NCBI RefSeq assembly: GCF_048263515.1
Contig: NZ_JBLXEC010000001.1
Coordinates: 62,001-126,000, forward strand
Direction: 5' to 3'
DNA length: 64,000 bases
DNA from: Marinovum sp048263515
GTDB taxonomy: Bacteria; Pseudomonadota; Alphaproteobacteria; Rhodobacterales; Rhodobacteraceae
Both the position numbers and the translations under genes were made by a program. Under the pieces are notes generated by a model. The model was not told the origin of the DNA. It was given only the letters and a program-made list of their open reading frames with translations, and searched no databases. Each line of letters opens with the position of its first letter. The first letter of the stretch is position 1. Positions 50,035 to 59,532 of this stretch are shown piece after piece.

Positions 50035-51555
50035 TCAGATCGGCGTGGGCTTTGCCTTTTCATGGGCGGGAACGGCGTGGGGGTCTTTCAGGAACCCCCC
50101 CAGCCGCTTTCGATAGTCGGCGGCAAGATCGCTCCGCCCCGAGGTTTCGAGCCGCTCGAGATAAAGCTCCGGATCGGAGTAGAGAACCGGTCCGCGTGTG
50201 AGGTTTTGTTGCATCTTGTCGGGCTCCGACGTGGGCCGCCCGGCATATTCGAACCACCAGTCGGCCAGATCCGCCTTGAGGGGCGCTGCAAGCTCGGGAT
50301 GATCCGGCATCAGATCGCGGGTCATATGCGGGTCTTTGGCCAGGTCGTATAGCGCCTCGGGGTCCGCCTTGTAGGTGCCCGGATGCAGCGTCCGGATATA
50401 GAGCAGATCGCCCTTGCGCACGGCGCGCTGGAAGGTGTGAACACCCTGGCTGAGGATCAGATGGTCCCGCCCGGCAAACTCCTCGCCCCGCAGGACCGGC
50501 GCAAAGGATTTGCCGTGCCAGCCCTCCGGCGTGGGCAGGCCGAGCATGTCGCAGAGCGTCGGGCCGAAATCGAGATGATAGAACAACCCGTCATGCGACC
50601 GTTTCTCCTCGGGCAGGGTGTCGGTCACGCCGGGCCAATGCACGATCAGGGGCACCCGCGTGTTGGCCGGGTGGGCATAGGCGTGCTCGCCGTAGATCCC
50701 GTGTTCGCCAAAGGCCTCGCCATGGTCCGCGGTAAAGACGATGGCGGTTTCGTCCTCGATGCCCAGCTCCCTGAGCTTTGCCAGAATGCGGCCGATATGA
50801 TGGTCGATATAGGAAATGGCGCCGTCATAGCCGTTGATCAGCTGTTCGAAATCCGCCCGGTCTGCAATCGCATGCGGCGTGATCTCGGGGTTGGGCGACG
50901 GGTCGCCATAGGCGCCATGCAGGTCCTTGGCCGTGGCGGCACCGTACAGGTTCTGGTGCTCGGCGATCGTCGCTGCGTCCGGCCAGTCCGGCGCCGGGCC
51001 GCTGGCGGCGGCGCGATCAAGGGTGGCCTTGTCGATCTGGTAGTCGCGGTGGGCGTCCCAGAAGTTGAGCATCAGGAACCATTTGTCGTCCTTGCCGCGA
51101 CGGTCCAGCCAATCCAGCGCCGTGTCGGCGACGTCGGCCGCATCCTCGTCGATGCCAAGCGACAGGCTCGGGCGCAGAAACTCCATGAAGTTGCCATGGA
51201 ACCAATAGGCCTGGTGTCGCTCGGCGAAACAGGTCATGCCGACGGTGTGATATCCGCCTGTGTTGGCAAGATGGAAGCCGAGAAACGGCGCGGTGGCGCG
51301 CTGGCTTCGGGACTCGGTCAGGTAAAGGTCGCCGTCATTGCCCTGGTGACCGATCAGCCCCGTGGTGATCCCGAAACGCTGCGTGGTCATCCCCCCGCGC
51401 GAGGGCACGCAGGGCGTGTCGGAACTATGATATTCGTCGAAGCGCACCCCCTTGTCGGCGATCGACTGGATGTTCGGCGTCAGCTTCCGCGCATAGCCAT
51501 ATGGCGAGGTGTGATCAGGACGCAGTGAATCGACGTCGATATAGATGATGCGCAT
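50035..51555 (-). CDS. Sulfatase (Cys-type)
   Basis: 506 residues from ATG 51555 (MRIIYIDVDSLRPDHTSPYG). The formylglycine site is CVPSR at residues 49-53. AIVFTADHGEAFGEHGIYGEHAYAHP gives the second metal site. No signal peptide, so cytosolic. It lies directly after the DeoR gene and is followed by the transaldolase gene. Probably removes sulfate from an imported sugar sulfate. Confidence 0.92.
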   Translation of the reverse strand: MRIIYIDVDSLRPDHTSPYGYARKLTPNIQSIADKGVRFDEYHSSDTPCVPSRGGMTTQRFGITTGLIGHQGNDGDLYLTESRSQRATAPFLGFHLANTGGYHTVGMTCFAERHQAYWFHGNFMEFLRPSLSLGIDEDAADVADTALDWLDRRGKDDKWFLMLNFWDAHRDYQIDKATLDRAAASGPAPDWPDAATIAEHQNLYGAATAKDLHGAYGDPSPNPEITPHAIADRADFEQLINGYDGAISYIDHHIGRILAKLRELGIEDETAIVFTADHGEAFGEHGIYGEHAYAHPANTRVPLIVHWPGVTDTLPEEKRSHDGLFYHLDFGPTLCDMLGLPTPEGWHGKSFAPVLRGEEFAGRDHLILSQGVHTFQRAVRKGDLLYIRTLHPGTYKADPEALYDLAKDPHMTRDLMPDHPELAAPLKADLADWWFEYAGRPTSEPDKMQQNLTRGPVLYSDPELYLERLETSGRSDLAADYRKRLGGFLKDPHAVPAHEKAKPTPI

Positions 51556-51590
51556 GGGGTCCTCTCGGGTCGGAAGCAATGGGTGGCGAC

Positions 51591-51650
51591 ATCAAACAAA
51601 TACCACCAACAAACATCATTTTCAAACTTATTTGTGAGGATATGTTTGAT
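51591..51650. promoter_or_regulatory. Candidate DeoR operator, ATCAAACA..TGTTTGAT
   Basis: ATCAAACA (51591-51598) and TGTTTGAT (51643-51650) are an exact inverted pair in the gap between the DeoR gene and the sulfatase; CAAACA also occurs at 51609 and 51634-51640 in part. Similar CAAACA-rich sequence lies at 52497-52520 and 58450-58480. Confidence 0.4.
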
Positions 51651-51688
51651 TTTTGCGGAGTTTCGTCACCTCGCCGAGGCGCATGCCG

Positions 51689-52477
51689 TCACACCGCGAC
51701 CACGACCTCGACATCGAAGTCCGCCAGTATCGCCGCCATCTCCTTGGGCAGCGGGGCGTCAGTGATCAGAACATCGATATTGTCGAAGCCCATGACCCGG
51801 ACCGCAGAGGATTTCCCGATCTTCGAACTGTCCACCAGAAGAACCCGCGACTGCGACTGGCCGGCGAGGGTCTTCTTGATTTCCGCATCCTCGAAGGAAT
51901 AATCGAACAAACCGTCCTCGGTGATCCCGGCCACCGCGAGAAAGGCAATCTCGAACCTGAAATCGCGAAGGTAGGCGACGGTCTGTGCCCCGACGGTCGA
52001 CGGATCCGCCCCTGCGATCCGGCCGCAGGGCGCGTAGATCTGCATCTGGTTCTTCGCCAGCAATCGCTGGATCGGCAGCGAAGCGCAGACGATATGGACA
52101 CTGCTGTCGGAAATCAGCGAGGCAAGCTCGTAGCAGGTCGTGCCGACGTCGATCGCAATGGTCGAGCGCGGCTGGATGCGGCGTACGGCGCTGGCGGCAA
52201 TACGCTTTTTCTCGGGCCGGTTGCGGGTGGCGCGATTTTCCACGCTGGGTTCGACCATTTCGAACACCTTGCTGCGCAGGTCATCCTTGGAATGTGCGCC
52301 GCCATGGGTCCTGACGACGTAGCCCTCGGCCCCGAGCTTGTCCATGTCCCTGCGGATGGTCATTTCGGACACGCCAAGCCGCTCGGCGATCTCGCTGACA
52401 GAGGCATGGCCGTTGTTTTCGACCTCGGCCAGAATGGCTTCAAGCCGGACGGTGGCGGGTATTCGTTTCGTGCTCAT
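51689..52477 (-). CDS. DeoR/GlpR-family regulator
   Basis: 262 residues from ATG 52477 (MSTKRIPATVRLEAIL). The helix-turn-helix VSEIAERLGVSEMTIRRDMDKL and the effector domain with IDVGTTCYELASLI, FLAVAGITEDGLFDYSFEDAEIKK and LLVDSSKIGK are diagnostic. Effectors are usually sugar phosphates, which fits the FGGY kinase and transaldolase genes. It lies between the amidase gene and the sulfatase gene and probably controls the whole region 7 island. Confidence 0.92.
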   Translation of the reverse strand: MSTKRIPATVRLEAILAEVENNGHASVSEIAERLGVSEMTIRRDMDKLGAEGYVVRTHGGAHSKDDLRSKVFEMVEPSVENRATRNRPEKKRIAASAVRRIQPRSTIAIDVGTTCYELASLISDSSVHIVCASLPIQRLLAKNQMQIYAPCGRIAGADPSTVGAQTVAYLRDFRFEIAFLAVAGITEDGLFDYSFEDAEIKKTLAGQSQSRVLLVDSSKIGKSSAVRVMGFDNIDVLITDAPLPKEMAAILADFDVEVVVAV

Positions 52478-52574
52478 GGCAACAACTCTAAATTGTCTTC
52501 GGGGCAAACATACATGAAATCTACCAAAACCGAACAGGTATTGTCGATTGACAATGGACGCGCCCCGAACCCCG

Positions 52575-53981
52575 TCACTCCGGCGGTCGCTGGTGCGCCC
52601 AGGGCGCCACGCGCTCGAAGGCGCGCGATGCCTGAAGCACCCGTGCATCCGCATGGCGCGGCCCGACGATCTGCAGCCCGACGGGCAGACCCGTGCTGGA
52701 CAGCCCGGCCGGGACACTTGCCGCAGGATTGTGGAACAGGTTGAACGGCGAGCTGAACGGCGCCCACTCCATCCAGTCCCAGGCGTGCTCGGGATAGTCC
52801 TCCGGCAGAAGGCGCCCGTTGGTGACCGGCAGGCAGGCCACCGCCGGCGTCAGCAGCAGGTCATGTTGCTCGAACCAGGCAACCAGCCGCTGGTAGATCG
52901 GAAAGGCCGTCACCTTGTCGAACAGAAGCTCGCCAGAGGTCTGGCTCAGCGCCCCGCGCGCGCAGGCCACGAGCGCCGGATCGAGCGCATCGAGGTGATC
53001 GCCGAGGCGGTGAAACACGATCGCCGACATGATGGCCTGCCAGTTGCGCTTGGCGATCTCCATCGATCCGGAGAGGTCCAGATCGGCCGGCACGACCTCG
53101 GCCCCCAGTTCGACAAAGCGCTCGGCGGCAGCTTCGCAAAGGGCCAGAACCTCCGGGTCGATCCGCTCGACGAACCCGAGGTCGGCGCTCCACCCGATGC
53201 GCATCCCAGACAGCGGCTTGTCCAGGGTGTCCAGATACCCGGGCGACGGGCATTCCAGAGAATAGAGGTCGCGGTCGTCCGGGCCGGCACAGACCTCCAT
53301 CATCAGCGCGGCATCGGTGACCGAGCGGGTCATCGGGCCGTAATGCGTGTGCTGGTTGGTGTTGGGCAACATCAGCGGAATGCGGCCGTGCGAGGGCTTC
53401 AGCCCGTAGATGCCGCAGAAAGACGCCGGAATGCGGATTGATCCGGCCCCATCGGTGCCGGTCGCCAGCGGCGCCATGCCGGTCGCCACCGCCACTGCGG
53501 ACCCGCCCGAGCTGCCGCCGGGATTGCGCGTTCTGTCCCACGGATTGTGGGTCATGCCGTGAAGCTCGGAATAGGTCAGCCCGATCCACGCCATGTCGGG
53601 TGTCGTGGTCTTGCCCAGCGGGATCGCCCCCGCCCTCTCCATCCGTTCGATGATCGGTGAAAACCCGGTCGCCACATGGTGCTTGTTCGTCAGAGAGCCG
53701 ACCGTCGTCAGCTGGCCCTTGTAGTCATCCGAATCCTTGATCGCATAGGGAACCCCATGCAGCGGCCCCCAGAACTCGCCACGCATCTGCGCCGCTTCGG
53801 CCTGTCTCGCCTTGTCCCGCGCGATCTCGAACATGGGCAGGCAGAAAGCGTTCAGATCGCCGTCCAGTTTCTCGATCCGGGCGATGCAGGCGTCGGTCAC
53901 CTCGACCGGTGACAGCGACTTGTCCCTGACGCGCGCCGCAATTTCGCTGGCGTCCATCCAGTGCAGGTCCTCGGTCGTCAT
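52575..53981 (-). CDS. Amidase (amidase-signature family)
   Basis: 468 residues. The catalytic triad is visible: Lys82 in GVPYAIKDSD, Ser157 in GGSSGGSAVAVA, and Ser181 in TDGAGSIRIPASFCG. The Ser-Ser-Gly-Gly-Ser run is the family signature. No signal peptide. Cleaves an amide, for example an acylated amino sugar or urea-type group. Its ATG is 4 bases after the ABC ATPase stop, so it is part of the transport operon. Confidence 0.93.
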   Translation of the reverse strand: MTTEDLHWMDASEIAARVRDKSLSPVEVTDACIARIEKLDGDLNAFCLPMFEIARDKARQAEAAQMRGEFWGPLHGVPYAIKDSDDYKGQLTTVGSLTNKHHVATGFSPIIERMERAGAIPLGKTTTPDMAWIGLTYSELHGMTHNPWDRTRNPGGSSGGSAVAVATGMAPLATGTDGAGSIRIPASFCGIYGLKPSHGRIPLMLPNTNQHTHYGPMTRSVTDAALMMEVCAGPDDRDLYSLECPSPGYLDTLDKPLSGMRIGWSADLGFVERIDPEVLALCEAAAERFVELGAEVVPADLDLSGSMEIAKRNWQAIMSAIVFHRLGDHLDALDPALVACARGALSQTSGELLFDKVTAFPIYQRLVAWFEQHDLLLTPAVACLPVTNGRLLPEDYPEHAWDWMEWAPFSSPFNLFHNPAASVPAGLSSTGLPVGLQIVGPRHADARVLQASRAFERVAPWAHQRPPE

Positions 53982-53984
53982 CCG

Positions 53985-55043
53985 TCAGATCCTCTGCCCG
54001 GTCAGGCCATCGAACAGATGCACGGCATTCAATCGCAGCGACACCGGAATTTCCTGGCCCGGTCGCAGGTTGAGCCGCTCCTGCTGGGTGATCTGCACCA
54101 CCTGGCCGCCGATCGTGCCGCTCAGGATCGTCTCGTTGCCGGTCGGCTCGACCACGTCGACCTTCATGACAGCCATGCCGTCACCCTGAACGATCTCGAA
54201 ATGCTCGGGGCGAATGCCGTATTTCGCGGCCCGGCCTTCGGGACCGGCAACCGCAGCGGGCAAGGGCAAGGTGCTGCCGTCGCTCAGCTCGAATTGCGCA
54301 CCGTTGATCCTGCCTTCCAGCAGGTTGATCGAGGGCGAACCGATGAAGGTCGCCACGAATTCGTTGATCGGCGCATCATAAAGCTCCAGCGGCGACCCGA
54401 TCTGTTCGATATGACCCCCACGCATCACCACGATCCGGTCGGCCATGGTCATCGCTTCGATCTGGTCATGGGTGACATAGATCGAGGTCGCGCCGAGCCG
54501 TTGATGCAACGACTTGATTTCGGTTCTCATGCGCACGCGCAGCTTTGCATCGAGGTTCGACAGCGGCTCGTCGAACAGGAACACCTTGGGGCTGCGCACG
54601 ATGGCCCGGCCCATGGCGACCCGCTGGCGCTGGCCGCCCGACAATTCGCGCGGAAAGCGTTCGAGATAGTCGGTCAGGTTCAGCGTCGCGGCCGCCTCCT
54701 TGATGCGGGCATCCATTTCGGCTGCGGGCACCTTGGCCAGCTTGAGGGCAAATCCCATGTTCTGCGCCACCGTCATGTGCGGATAGAGCGCATAGCTCTG
54801 GAACACCATGGCGGTGTCGCGGTCCCTGGGTGCGATGTCGTTGATCACGTCACTGTCGATGCTGACGGTGCCACCGGTGACATCCTCGAGACCGGCAATC
54901 ATGCGCAACAGCGTGGACTTCCCGCAGCCGGAGGGACCGACAAGCGCAACGAATTCGCCGTCCTGGATGTCGATGTCGATGCCATGGATCACCTCGACGG
55001 TCCCATAGTTCTTCTTGAGGTTTTCTACTGAAACATTGGCCAT
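53985..55043 (-). CDS. ABC transporter ATP-binding protein (UgpC class)
   Basis: 352 residues. Walker A GPSGCGKSTLLRM near residue 37, signature LSGGQRQRVAMGRAI near 134, Walker B VFLFDEPLSNLDAKLR. The C-terminal regulatory domain reads KYGIRPEHFEI. Fourth gene of the binding-protein/permease/permease/ATPase run. Paralogue of the protein at 44701. Confidence 0.95.
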   Translation of the reverse strand: MANVSVENLKKNYGTVEVIHGIDIDIQDGEFVALVGPSGCGKSTLLRMIAGLEDVTGGTVSIDSDVINDIAPRDRDTAMVFQSYALYPHMTVAQNMGFALKLAKVPAAEMDARIKEAAATLNLTDYLERFPRELSGGQRQRVAMGRAIVRSPKVFLFDEPLSNLDAKLRVRMRTEIKSLHQRLGATSIYVTHDQIEAMTMADRIVVMRGGHIEQIGSPLELYDAPINEFVATFIGSPSINLLEGRINGAQFELSDGSTLPLPAAVAGPEGRAAKYGIRPEHFEIVQGDGMAVMKVDVVEPTGNETILSGTIGGQVVQITQQERLNLRPGQEIPVSLRLNAVHLFDGLTGQRI

Positions 55044-55047
55044 GAGA

Positions 55048-55935
55048 TTATCCTTTTACGGCGCCGGCCGTCAGGCCTTTGACAAGGTATTTTTGCAGGA
55101 GAAGCACCAACAGCAGGGTCGGAGCGAGACCGATCAGGCAGATCGCCATCATCACGGTGAAGAAGACGAACTGGTCGGACACCAGTCCCGCCAGCACCAC
55201 CGGCAAGGTCATGAATTCGGGCTTGGACGCGATGATCAGCGGGATCAGCAGTTCATGCCACGAGATGATGAAGATGATGACGCCGCAGGCCGCGAGCGCC
55301 GGTGTCGAAAGCGGCACGACGATCCGCACATAGGCGCCGAGCCTTGTACAGCCATCCAGCCTGGCGGATTCTTCCAGCTCCTTGGGGAAGGCCTGGAAAT
55401 ACGGCACCAGAATGATGATCGCATAGGGCAGCAGCAGCCCGACCTCGGTCATGATGATCCCCGGCAACGAGTTCAGCAGCCCGAGGTTTCGCATCACCAC
55501 GAAGAGCGGCAGCATCAGGACGATCAGCGGCACCATGCGGCTGACCACGGTGGCATTCATCAGATAGCCGGTCCAGCGCAGGTTCAGCCGCGTGACGGTC
55601 AGCGCGGTCAGCGTCGCCAGGGTGAGGGTGAGAACGGTCACGCTGCCGGCCACCAGGACCGAGTTGAGAAAGGCGTTGCGGAACCAGGTGACCGAGTTGG
55701 GCAGATAGTCGATGCCCTGAAACGCCTCGCCCTTGTTCTCGCCGCCGGACAGGATCAGCCGGAAATTGTCCAGCGTGTATTCCGCCGGCAGCAGCGCCCA
55801 GACGTCTTCGTGCAGGGTGCGTTCGGACTGGAGCGCGCCCAGGACAACCGGAACCAGCGGCAGGATCAGAAAGCAGATCACCAGCACGTTGGCGAGGTTC
55901 ATGAAGGCGCGATAGCGCCATGACATCCTGTTCAT
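55048..55935 (-). CDS. Carbohydrate ABC transporter permease (MalG type)
   Basis: 295 residues from ATG 55935, 2 bases after the partner permease stop. Six helices, EAA loop KELEESARLDGCTRLGAYVRI, tail QKYLVKGLTAGAVKG. Twin of the permease at 41308 in organisation, but with different sequence. Confidence 0.93.
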   Translation of the reverse strand: MNRMSWRYRAFMNLANVLVICFLILPLVPVVLGALQSERTLHEDVWALLPAEYTLDNFRLILSGGENKGEAFQGIDYLPNSVTWFRNAFLNSVLVAGSVTVLTLTLATLTALTVTRLNLRWTGYLMNATVVSRMVPLIVLMLPLFVVMRNLGLLNSLPGIIMTEVGLLLPYAIIILVPYFQAFPKELEESARLDGCTRLGAYVRIVVPLSTPALAACGVIIFIISWHELLIPLIIASKPEFMTLPVVLAGLVSDQFVFFTVMMAICLIGLAPTLLLVLLLQKYLVKGLTAGAVKG

Positions 55936-55937
55936 GC

Positions 55938-56885
55938 TCAGTACTCCACTTTCTTGTAGACGTAGCGGACATAGGCGATGGCCACGACACCGACGATGAT
56001 CGCCAGGACATAGGCCGAGGCGGCCCCCACCCCGATGTTGAACGGCGGATTGAACGAGGTCTTGTAGGTGTACCAGGCCGCAACCCAGGTATCGTTGCCG
56101 GGCCCGCCCTGGGTGATCGCAAAGATCTCGTCGAAGATCATGAAGGCAAAGGTGGTCCGCAGGATCAGCGTCACGGCGATGATCGGGCGCAGCAGCGGCA
56201 GGGTGATGTAGCGGAACTTCTCCCACATCGTGGCACGGTCAAGCTCGGCCGCCTCGTAGAGGTGATCGGGAATGCCCTGAAGTGCCGCATGGTAGAGCAG
56301 GATGTTGAAGGGCACCGTGCGCCAGACGTAGGCAATGATGATCGCCATGAAGGCGGTGGAAGGATTGCCCAGCCAGATCACCTGCTCCTCGATCAACCCG
56401 AGCTGGTAGAGCAGGCGATTGAGATAGCCGAACTGCGTGTTGAAGATGAACGCCCAGAGAAAGCCGTTGACGATCGGCGGTACCGCCCAGGGCACGAGGA
56501 TCAGGAACTTTGTGACCTTCGACAGCTTGATGCGGTGTTCATTGATGACCAGCGCGATCGCCAGCCCGATCACCACCTCGAGCAGGACCGAGATGACCAC
56601 GAAAAGCACGGTGTTCTTCAACGATTTCCAGAATACCGGGTCGCTGAACAATTCGGCATAGTTCGCCCAGCCCGTGAAGGAATATTCGCCGGAGCGCAGC
56701 TCGCGCACGCCCACTTCGTGGAAGGACAGGTAGCCGGCAAAGAAGATGGGATAGGCAAGGATGAGAACGAAGCACAACAGGGTCGGGACGTTCATCCCGA
56801 GGGCCAGCCACGACGGTGCCAGCTCTCCCCAACGCCGTCTTGTGGTGTTCCCCTTGCCGATTGCAGTGTCTGACTGTCCTGTCAT
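55938..56885 (-). CDS. Carbohydrate ABC transporter permease (MalF type)
   Basis: 315 residues with six helices and EAA loop DHLYEAAELDRATMWEKFRY. The N-terminal segment is cytosolic and charged (MTGQSDTAIGKGNTTRRR). Follows the binding-protein gene after a 116-base gap that holds a strong hairpin. Confidence 0.93.
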   Translation of the reverse strand: MTGQSDTAIGKGNTTRRRWGELAPSWLALGMNVPTLLCFVLILAYPIFFAGYLSFHEVGVRELRSGEYSFTGWANYAELFSDPVFWKSLKNTVLFVVISVLLEVVIGLAIALVINEHRIKLSKVTKFLILVPWAVPPIVNGFLWAFIFNTQFGYLNRLLYQLGLIEEQVIWLGNPSTAFMAIIIAYVWRTVPFNILLYHAALQGIPDHLYEAAELDRATMWEKFRYITLPLLRPIIAVTLILRTTFAFMIFDEIFAITQGGPGNDTWVAAWYTYKTSFNPPFNIGVGAASAYVLAIIVGVVAIAYVRYVYKKVEY

Positions 56886-56952
56886 AAGAAATGTCCAATA
56901 TTCCTACAATTGTCTGGTGCGGGGCGCCGGTATCGCGGTGACCCGGCGGCCC

Positions 56953-56991
56953 GGTCGGTGGCTGCCGGCCCGCGGCAGGCAGCCATCGACC
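56953..56991 (-). terminator. Intercistronic hairpin after the binding-protein gene
   Basis: GGTCGGTGGCTGCC (56953-56966) and GGCAGCCATCGACC (56978-56991) form a 14-bp stem with one mismatch and an 11-base loop, directly after the SBP stop. No T-run, so likely a stability or attenuation element, as in the other two operons. Confidence 0.65.
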
Positions 56992-57001
56992 TGCGGGCGC
57001 C

Positions 57002-58366
57002 TCAGCCCTTGCCTGCAATCGCGGCTGCGGTGATGTTGTCACAGGCGACGTCGACCGAAATCTCGCCCTTGAGACAGGCGGTCAGTTCGAGGTTCAGCTG
57101 CTCGTTCCACTTGCTGTACCAGGGCTCGGTGACGGCCGGCACGACCTTCTCGTAGTTCACGCCGCTGTCGAAGATGTCTGCCAGCACATCGACATCCACC
57201 CGGTCGGACCAGGCCTCTCGCACCTCGTCGCTTTGCGCGACCGAGGTGAAGCCGGGATAGAGCATCGAGCTCTTCGCCAGGCTCAGCGCCTGGGTATAGA
57301 CGCCATCCTTGGTCCGGCCGCCGAGATACTGCAGCATCTTCCAGGCCCATTCGCGGTCGCGCGTGGCGTCGGACATCATGTAGTACCAGGTGGCCACAAG
57401 CGTCGCGCCATCGCCGGGAAGACCGTGGATCCTGCCCTTGCCGGCAATCGGCGACTGCGCCGGGTCGTTCATCTGGTTCATGAAGTAGTTGTGGAAGGTG
57501 CCGAGGTAGAGGTGCTTGCCGGTATTGAAGACCTTCACCGCCGGCAGGAATTTCAGGTTGAGCGAATCCGGATCGGCGATCTCGTGCTTCAGGAAGCTGT
57601 CCTGGAAATACTGCAGCGCTTCGCGGGCGATCGAGCCTGGGCCCATTTCCGGGTTCATGTCCTCGTCGAAGATCCGGCCGCCCCGGTTGCAGACCTGGCT
57701 GAACCAGGTGCCCGGCAGGGTTTCCAGCGCCGGACCGCCGACCCAGAGCAGCGGATAGTTCGAGACGCCGTCGGCCTTGGCCTTCAGGCATTGCTCCGTC
57801 AGCTCGTCCCAGGTCTGGAAGGGCTTGCCCTCGAACCCGGCCTTGGTCAGAAGCTCGTCATTGTAGGCAAAGGCCCAGGCGATCGAGAGATAGGGCAGAC
57901 CCCAGAGTTTGCCGTCGACCGTGGCGGTCGAGCGCGCCAGCGGTGTCATGTCTTCGATATAGGCCTCGACCCCGGGCAGGCCGTCCAGCGGTGCCGCGAT
58001 GCCCTGATCGATGTAGCTTGCCATGGTCGAGAGAATCGAAACGAAGACGTCGATGTCCTCTCCGGCGGCAAACATCGTCGTCAGCTTGGCGATCTGCGGC
58101 TCGATATTCGGCTCGATGACCTTTTCCACCGGGATGCCCCAGTCGGCTTCGAACTTGGCCGCGATCTCTTCATAGATATTGCCGTACTGCCATACGACGA
58201 GGTTGACCTGATCCACATCCTTGTCGGGCCGGGCCGCATAGGCCTCCTGCGCGAAGGACATGTTGGGCAGCATGCCTGCACCGGCAGCGCCCGCAGCGGC
58301 CAGCGCCTTGAGGAAATTCCGGCGCGCCATCAGCACGTCTTCCAGTGAAGTCTTAACCTTTGTCAT
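57002..58366 (-). CDS. ABC transporter substrate-binding protein, Tat-type signal
   Basis: 454 residues from ATG 58366 (AGGGAGAAAG upstream). The N-terminus has a twin-arginine signal: VLMARRNFLKALAAAGAAGAG. The mature domain is a family 1 sugar-binding fold (VNLVVWQYGNIYEEIAAKFE). Export of a folded, cofactor-free binding protein through Tat is unusual but known. Divergent from the BtpA operon by 161 bases. Confidence 0.92.
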   Translation of the reverse strand: MTKVKTSLEDVLMARRNFLKALAAAGAAGAGMLPNMSFAQEAYAARPDKDVDQVNLVVWQYGNIYEEIAAKFEADWGIPVEKVIEPNIEPQIAKLTTMFAAGEDIDVFVSILSTMASYIDQGIAAPLDGLPGVEAYIEDMTPLARSTATVDGKLWGLPYLSIAWAFAYNDELLTKAGFEGKPFQTWDELTEQCLKAKADGVSNYPLLWVGGPALETLPGTWFSQVCNRGGRIFDEDMNPEMGPGSIAREALQYFQDSFLKHEIADPDSLNLKFLPAVKVFNTGKHLYLGTFHNYFMNQMNDPAQSPIAGKGRIHGLPGDGATLVATWYYMMSDATRDREWAWKMLQYLGGRTKDGVYTQALSLAKSSMLYPGFTSVAQSDEVREAWSDRVDVDVLADIFDSGVNYEKVVPAVTEPWYSKWNEQLNLELTACLKGEISVDVACDNITAAAIAGKG

Positions 58367-58450
58367 CTGTCTTTCTCCCTGTGACTGCCGCCAGGCTGCG
58401 GCCGCATTCTTGCTTGTGCAAGTGTCTGATAGCACAAAATCAGACAGATC

Positions 58451-58480
58451 AAAACAAAATTGTTGCCTGTTTGTGTTTTT
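58451..58480. promoter_or_regulatory. A/T-rich CAAA repeats in the divergent promoter
   Basis: AAAACAAA (58451-58458) and TTTGTGTTTT (58470-58479) form an approximate inverted pair between the SBP gene and the BtpA gene. Related CAAACA repeats precede the sulfatase and DeoR genes. Inferred DeoR target. Confidence 0.35.
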
Positions 58481-58527
58481 CTGTTAGTTATTGAGCGGTA
58501 GAAATTTGCTTCGAGGAGTCTCAGCTC

Positions 58528-59331
58528 ATGATTTTCGATTTTTTGGGGGACAAGAAACGCGCCGTTGTTTCCATGTGCCATATGGGGGCCCTGCCCGGCT
58601 CGCCGCTCTATGATTCGGATGGCGGCATCAACAAGCTGATCGACGACGCGCTGTCCGACATTCACAAGCTTCAGGATGGCGGCGTCGACGCAATCATGTT
58701 CGGCAACGAGAACGATCGCCCCTATCTGCTGGAGGCGACGCCCGAATCCATCGCCGCCTACACCGCCGTCGTTCAGGCCTGCAAACCCGAACTGAAGGTT
58801 CCGTTCGGGGTGAACTACCTCTGGGATCCGACCGCTTCCATCGCGATCGCGGTGGCCACCCAGGCCAAGTGGGTGCGCGAAATCTTTACCGGCGTCTTTG
58901 CATCCGACATGGGTGTCTGGGCCCCGAATGCCGCCCGCCCGGCCCGCATGAAGCGCGACCTTGATCGCAGAGACCTGAAATTGTTCTTCAATATCAATGC
59001 AGAATTCGCCCACTCGCTGGATCAACGGCCGATCGAGCTGCGCGCGAAATCTGCCATCTTCTCCTCCCTGGCTGACGCCATCCTTGTGTCAGGCCCGATC
59101 ACCGGCCAACCGGCCGATGCCTCGGACCTGCGCAAGGTGGCCGAGGCTGTGGGCGAGATGGTCCCGGTCTTTGCCAACACCGGTGTGAACGTCGACAACG
59201 TGACCGACGTCATGTCGGTTGCCTCCGGCTGCATCATCGGCTCGCACTTCAAGGTGGATGGCGACACCTGGAACGCGGTGGACGGTGACCGGGTCAAACG
59301 GTTCATGGATAAGGTCAACACCCTGCGTTAA
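58528..59331 (+). CDS. BtpA/SgcQ-family protein
   Basis: 267 residues. MCHMGALPGSPLYD, VDAIMFGNENDRPY and LFFNINAEFAHSLDQRPI are BtpA-family landmarks. BtpA was first linked to photosystem I assembly in cyanobacteria; the bacterial SgcQ members occur in sugar PTS or catabolic operons and lack a proven reaction. In this operon it precedes an FGGY kinase, so a sugar-phosphate step is a fair guess. Confidence 0.85.
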   Translation: MIFDFLGDKKRAVVSMCHMGALPGSPLYDSDGGINKLIDDALSDIHKLQDGGVDAIMFGNENDRPYLLEATPESIAAYTAVVQACKPELKVPFGVNYLWDPTASIAIAVATQAKWVREIFTGVFASDMGVWAPNAARPARMKRDLDRRDLKLFFNINAEFAHSLDQRPIELRAKSAIFSSLADAILVSGPITGQPADASDLRKVAEAVGEMVPVFANTGVNVDNVTDVMSVASGCIIGSHFKVDGDTWNAVDGDRVKRFMDKVNTLR

Positions 59332-59532
59332 GCCTGAGGTCCTCTCGCCGGAGACATTGCATGAGCGGCTCGCCGGGCCGTTCATGTGCCGCCCTTCCCC
59401 GGGGCCGGGGCGCTCCGGCGGCGGCGGCCCTGACCTGGGGCGGCCCGCGAGGCGCCGACCAAAAGTAACACAAAGCAACAAATTCGAAAACGAACAACCG
59501 CACAAAAGATCAGCAACTACAGGGGCGTTTCC

